From: Cryomorphaceae bacterium
GTDB taxonomy: Bacteria; Bacteroidota; Bacteroidia; Flavobacteriales; Schleiferiaceae
Direction: 5' to 3'
Length of the DNA stretch: 17,051 nucleotides
NCBI GenBank assembly: GCA_022565745.1
Contig: JAIUMB010000031.1
Location: 1-17,051 of the forward strand
The notes under the pieces were generated by a model. It made no database searches, was not told where the DNA came from, and was given only the letters and a program-made list of their open reading frames with translations. Positions 14,856 to 17,051 of this stretch are shown piece after piece. The position numbers were made by a program, and so were the translations under genes. Each line of letters begins with the position of its first letter. The stretch's first letter is position 1.

Positions 14856-15083
14856 ATGATGGCATTTGTCAAAAAACACATGTTAAGCTTTATCGGAGTT
14901 GTCGTTGGCCTTATAGGTGGTTATTTATACTACCACTTTGTGGGCTGCAATTCCGGTAGCTGCTCTATTACCTCAAGCCCTGTAAACATGACTCTTTACG
15001 GTGGTTTTATGGGGTGGGTGGTTTTTGACCTATTCAAATCAAAACAATCAAACAAGCAATCAAAAACACAATCCGATGAGTAA
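14856..15083 (+). CDS. DUF6132 family small membrane protein
   Basis: A 75-residue protein with a first membrane segment (about 10-28, SFIGVVVGLIGGYLYYHFV), then GCNSGSCSITSSP with a Cys-x4-Cys pair, and a second hydrophobic segment (about 45-60). This matches the small DUF6132 family of Bacteroidota as I remember it, in which the two cysteines are conserved. A second ATG directly follows the first, so the start could be 3 bases later. Its last 8 bases overlap the start of the rhodanese gene, and thioredoxin follows, which suggests a job in thiol, disulfide or sulfane-sulfur handling at the membrane. That role is inferred from neighbours only. Confidence 0.82.
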   Translation: MMAFVKKHMLSFIGVVVGLIGGYLYYHFVGCNSGSCSITSSPVNMTLYGGFMGWVVFDLFKSKQSNKQSKTQSDE

Positions 15084-15357
15084 TATTAAAGAAATGATTC
15101 AGTCTGGAGCAGTTATTGTTGACGTACGCACGCCCGGTGAATTTGCCGGTGGTCACGTCGATGGCTCCATCAACATTCCCATGCAAGAATTTGTCAGTCG
15201 CATGGACGAGGTAAAAGCACTGAGTAGACCATTGATCCTCTGCTGTGCCAGCGGCAACCGCAGCGGACAAGTTACCCAATACATGAATGCCCAAGGCGAC
15301 CAAGAAGTGTTTAATGGTGGTGGTTGGCTAGAGGTCAACGCCATGAAAAACAACTAA
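15076..15357 (+). CDS. Single-domain rhodanese-like protein
   Basis: A 93-residue single rhodanese domain. IVDVRTPGEFAGGHVDGSINIPMQEF is the conserved N-terminal half. The active-site loop is CCASGNRSG: the second cysteine is the likely sulfur carrier, with the usual six-residue loop ending in Arg-Ser. No signal peptide, so cytoplasmic. The start at 15076 overlaps the DUF6132 gene by 8 bases; upstream starts in the frame only add Asn/Gln-rich translation of that gene. Thioredoxin begins 3 bases after its stop. Expected activity is thiosulfate or persulfide sulfur transfer, with thioredoxin as a plausible reductant. Confidence 0.93.
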   Translation: MSNIKEMIQSGAVIVDVRTPGEFAGGHVDGSINIPMQEFVSRMDEVKALSRPLILCCASGNRSGQVTQYMNAQGDQEVFNGGGWLEVNAMKNN

Positions 15358-15360
15358 ACA

Positions 15361-15669
15361 ATGAGCACGGAAACAAAACCCTCATTTAAGGAGCTGATAC
15401 AAGGTGACACGCCGGTGTTGGTAGATTTCTTTGCCACATGGTGCGGACCATGCAAAATGATGAGCCCTATTCTTGACGAAGTTAAAACAGCCATGGGCAA
15501 TCGCGCACACATCATTAAAATTGATGTGGACAAAAACCCCGGTGCTGCACAGGCTTTTCAAGTTCAAGGCGTCCCCACTTTGGTGATTATGAAAAAGGGA
15601 GACATTGTATGGCGTCAGTCTGGAGTAATTCCCGCAAAACAACTTGTAGAAGTTCTTGAAAACATTTAG
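15361..15669 (+). CDS. trxA: Thioredoxin
   Basis: A 102-residue thioredoxin with the classical active site WCGPC (Trp-Cys-Gly-Pro-Cys) at about 27-31, the cis-proline segment VPTL near 72-75, and a standard-length fold. No signal peptide or lipobox, so it acts in the cytoplasm as a disulfide reductase. It is the last gene of a tight three-gene operon behind DUF6132 and rhodanese genes and is followed by a strong terminator. The symbol follows the family; the genome may hold several thioredoxins and this one may be dedicated to the rhodanese rather than being the housekeeping copy. Confidence 0.95.
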   Translation: MSTETKPSFKELIQGDTPVLVDFFATWCGPCKMMSPILDEVKTAMGNRAHIIKIDVDKNPGAAQAFQVQGVPTLVIMKKGDIVWRQSGVIPAKQLVEVLENI

Positions 15670-15690
15670 AATAACCCCATTCACTTATCA

Positions 15691-15726
15691 AACCCGTTTC
15701 CTGCTTATTAGGAAGCGGGTTTTTTG
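15691..15726 (+). terminator. Rho-independent terminator of the redox operon
   Basis: ACCCGTTTCCT and AGGAAGCGGGT pair with one mismatch around a 7-base loop and are followed by seven T (15720-15726). On minus the stem is followed by only three T, so it would be a weak terminator for the convergent gene. Confidence 0.93.
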
Positions 15727-15729
15727 TTA

Positions 15730-15767
15730 CCCATCAATCATGGGCTCCATTAATGTCAGTATGGAGC
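15730..15767. other. Two further hairpins between the convergent genes
   Basis: CCCAT-CAATC-ATGGG (15730-15744) and GCTCCAT-N10-ATGGAGC (15744-15767) follow the terminator directly. Neither has a T tract. They may be RNA 3'-end structures of the convergent DUF1566 gene. Confidence 0.45.
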
Positions 15768-15800
15768 ACAAACTTTATTGCAGATATCTTTTTCTGTTTT

Positions 15801-16568
15801 CTAATCAACCCTTCTTATACATCGACAATTTAACAAGGAGCTTTTCGGGACACTACTGGCGTTTCCACTAGATAGATTAACCGCTCTTGCGGAATTGGAA
15901 GACACCTCAGTACTGCTCCAATACCCGGCCATTAATATACCTCCTACTTCATCAGCATTATCCGCAATCGCTTTCAATTCATTTTCCGCTGGTAGATACC
16001 AATCATCAAAACCGCCACCTGTAAACTGAGCACAGATACGGGCAATATATTCGTTACTCACGGCCGATAAGGTGGTGGTATTTTCGGCACCATCGTCTTT
16101 GGAGTCTGCACCAACAAACACACCAATCGGCCCCCAAGGAACTTCTCTGGCGTTATCGGTGGGGGCAACCATCAACTGTTGACCATTTTCCATTGTTACA
16201 ATCACAAAGTTTGATGTTGTAACACCAACACCATTACCGTAAACCACTTCGTCACCTTGCTTGGCATAAGCACGAAAATGATAAGTTACATTTCTATCTA
16301 AGTTTTCTATGGTCAACGTAAATGAACCCTCTTTGGGATTATCAACCGTTGAACGCTGATCTTCTATGGTTGCACCAGGTGTATTGCGCCATACAACGCC
16401 AACCTCCTCGATTGGATTTCCCGAAACAAGCCCCCCAATGGTTATGCTGTTGTGTGTTACACTTGTAGGTTGAGTGGTTTCTACTGATAAGGGTCTATCA
16501 TCATCATCACTGCTACAAGAAAAGACGAGCAGCATTACAAAAGGTAAATAAAATTTCAACTTGGTCAT
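15801..16568 (-). CDS. Lipoprotein with FN3-like and DUF1566 domains
   Basis: A 255-residue lipoprotein. Signal MTKLKFYLPFVMLLVFSC puts the lipidated cysteine at 18, followed by SSDDDD, a match to the proposed surface-export signal. Residues about 27-117 resemble a fibronectin type III domain (SVTHNSITIGGLVSGN..., YHFRAYAKQGDEVVYGN). The C-terminal part (about 134-255) has the DUF1566 hallmarks WYLPAENEL (190-198), GYWSSTE (215-221) and a final RCIRRVD. The fold is related to C-type-lectin-like and formylglycine-enzyme-like domains, so binding to a surface ligand is plausible. A start three codons upstream (16577) is also possible. No operon partner. Confidence 0.88.
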   Translation of the reverse strand: MTKLKFYLPFVMLLVFSCSSDDDDRPLSVETTQPTSVTHNSITIGGLVSGNPIEEVGVVWRNTPGATIEDQRSTVDNPKEGSFTLTIENLDRNVTYHFRAYAKQGDEVVYGNGVGVTTSNFVIVTMENGQQLMVAPTDNAREVPWGPIGVFVGADSKDDGAENTTTLSAVSNEYIARICAQFTGGGFDDWYLPAENELKAIADNADEVGGILMAGYWSSTEVSSNSARAVNLSSGNASSVPKSSLLNCRCIRRVD

Positions 16569-16581
16569 GGTTTGCAAATAT

Positions 16582-16616
16582 TTGGCATAAAATTAAAAAA
16601 TTTTCTTCTAAATTTG
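16582..16616 (+). promoter_or_regulatory. Promoter of the last gene (TTG-N24-TAAATTTG)
   Basis: TAAATTTG (16609-16616) matches the -7 consensus exactly, 29 bases before the ATG at 16646. TTG (16582-16584) is 24 bases away, slightly too far, so the -33 part is uncertain. Confidence 0.45.
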
Positions 16617-16645
16617 GCCACTATAACATTAAAAAACAAAAAAAC

Positions 16646-17051
16646 ATGAAATCATTTTTGACCATTTGTCTTTTGGGGGTTTATACGCTCACTTTTGCAC
16701 AAATAAGTACCGCAACGATTAAATACAATGTCACATTTGACGGTGAAATGCCTGAAGGACTCCCTGCTGATATGTTTAAAGATATGAGTATGACTTTGAG
16801 TTTTAACGGAGAAGCTAGCCGAACAGACTTTGATATGGGCATCATGAAGATGTCTACCGTCAGCAATAATAACCAAACCATGACGCTTTTTAACAGCATG
16901 GGCATGAAGTTTGGAACCATTGAAGACGGCAACGATTCTGAAGTCAGTCTTTTTAACAACAAGACAGATGATAAAGAAAAACCAGACATTAAAGTAACTG
17001 GAAACACCAAGACCATCGCCGGCTTTGAATGCAAAGAAGCCATCATCACCA
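16646..17051 (+). CDS. Secreted DUF4412/GLPGLI-like protein (partial, C-terminus beyond window)
   Basis: The first 135 residues of an open frame that runs off the window. It has a signal peptide (MKSFLTICLLGVYTLTFAQ). A beta-rich, Met-rich region follows (ATIKYNVTFDGEMPEGLP..., many Met near 40-90). KTIAGFECKEAII at the end resembles the KTIAGYKCxKA block of the DUF4412/GLPGLI secreted families of Bacteroidota. The function of these families is not established. A -7 box lies 29 bases upstream. The family assignment is moderate because only the N-terminal part is visible. Confidence 0.75.
   Translation, partial: MKSFLTICLLGVYTLTFAQISTATIKYNVTFDGEMPEGLPADMFKDMSMTLSFNGEASRTDFDMGIMKMSTVSNNNQTMTLFNSMGMKFGTIEDGNDSEVSLFNNKTDDKEKPDIKVTGNTKTIAGFECKEAIIT

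Noticed and set aside
16571..16587. TTGCAA-like site upstream of the DUF1566 gene as a third operator
   Set aside because: Only one half-site (TTGCAA) is good; the second half (TGGCAT) differs at several positions, and chance is a sufficient explanation.

Overview
The window looks like chromosomal DNA of a Bacteroidota bacterium, most likely Flavobacteriia (a Cryomorphaceae/Schleiferiaceae-like lineage is possible but not provable here). The evidence is TAnnTTTG-type -7 promoter boxes with no clear Shine-Dalgarno sequences, lipoproteins beginning with Cys-Ser-Ser-Asp-Asp-Asp, and families common in this phylum (DUF4625, DUF6132, tricorn-like S41 lipoproteins, DUF1566 lipoproteins). No rRNA, tRNA, CRISPR array, transposase, integrase or phage gene is visible.

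Left part (1-3456, all minus strand): an FtsX/MacB-type ABC permease cut by the window edge, its ATPase overlapping it by ATGA, a 458-base gene-free stretch of G-rich short-period repeats, then a sulfotransferase 2 bases behind a uridine-phosphorylase-like enzyme, and a DUF805 membrane protein. Middle part (3815-9926): a two-domain universal stress protein and dihydrolipoyl dehydrogenase on the plus strand. A 7-base tandem array starts in the lpdA stop codon and runs to its terminator. On the minus strand follow RadC, an SPFH/prohibitin-like lipoprotein (with a second 7-base array in its 3' region) and a fused ABC exporter.

Envelope module (10003-12906): a His-rich, apparently duplicated DUF4625 lipoprotein on the minus strand. 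Its promoter is covered by two 17-base TTGCAA-N5-TTGCAA-type sites that resemble Fur-superfamily (Nur/Zur-like) operators. Divergent from it is a two-gene unit with a 4-base overlap: a secreted or outer-membrane protein of no recognised family and a tricorn-like S41 protease lipoprotein. This is the best candidate for a little-described system, possibly metal-responsive envelope handling, but that role is inference.

Right part (13126-17051): an AT-rich secreted TPR-like protein on the minus strand; a compact plus-strand redox operon (DUF6132 membrane protein, single-domain rhodanese, thioredoxin) ending in a strong terminator; an FN3-like plus DUF1566 lipoprotein on the minus strand; and the N-terminal part of a secreted DUF4412-like protein running off the window.
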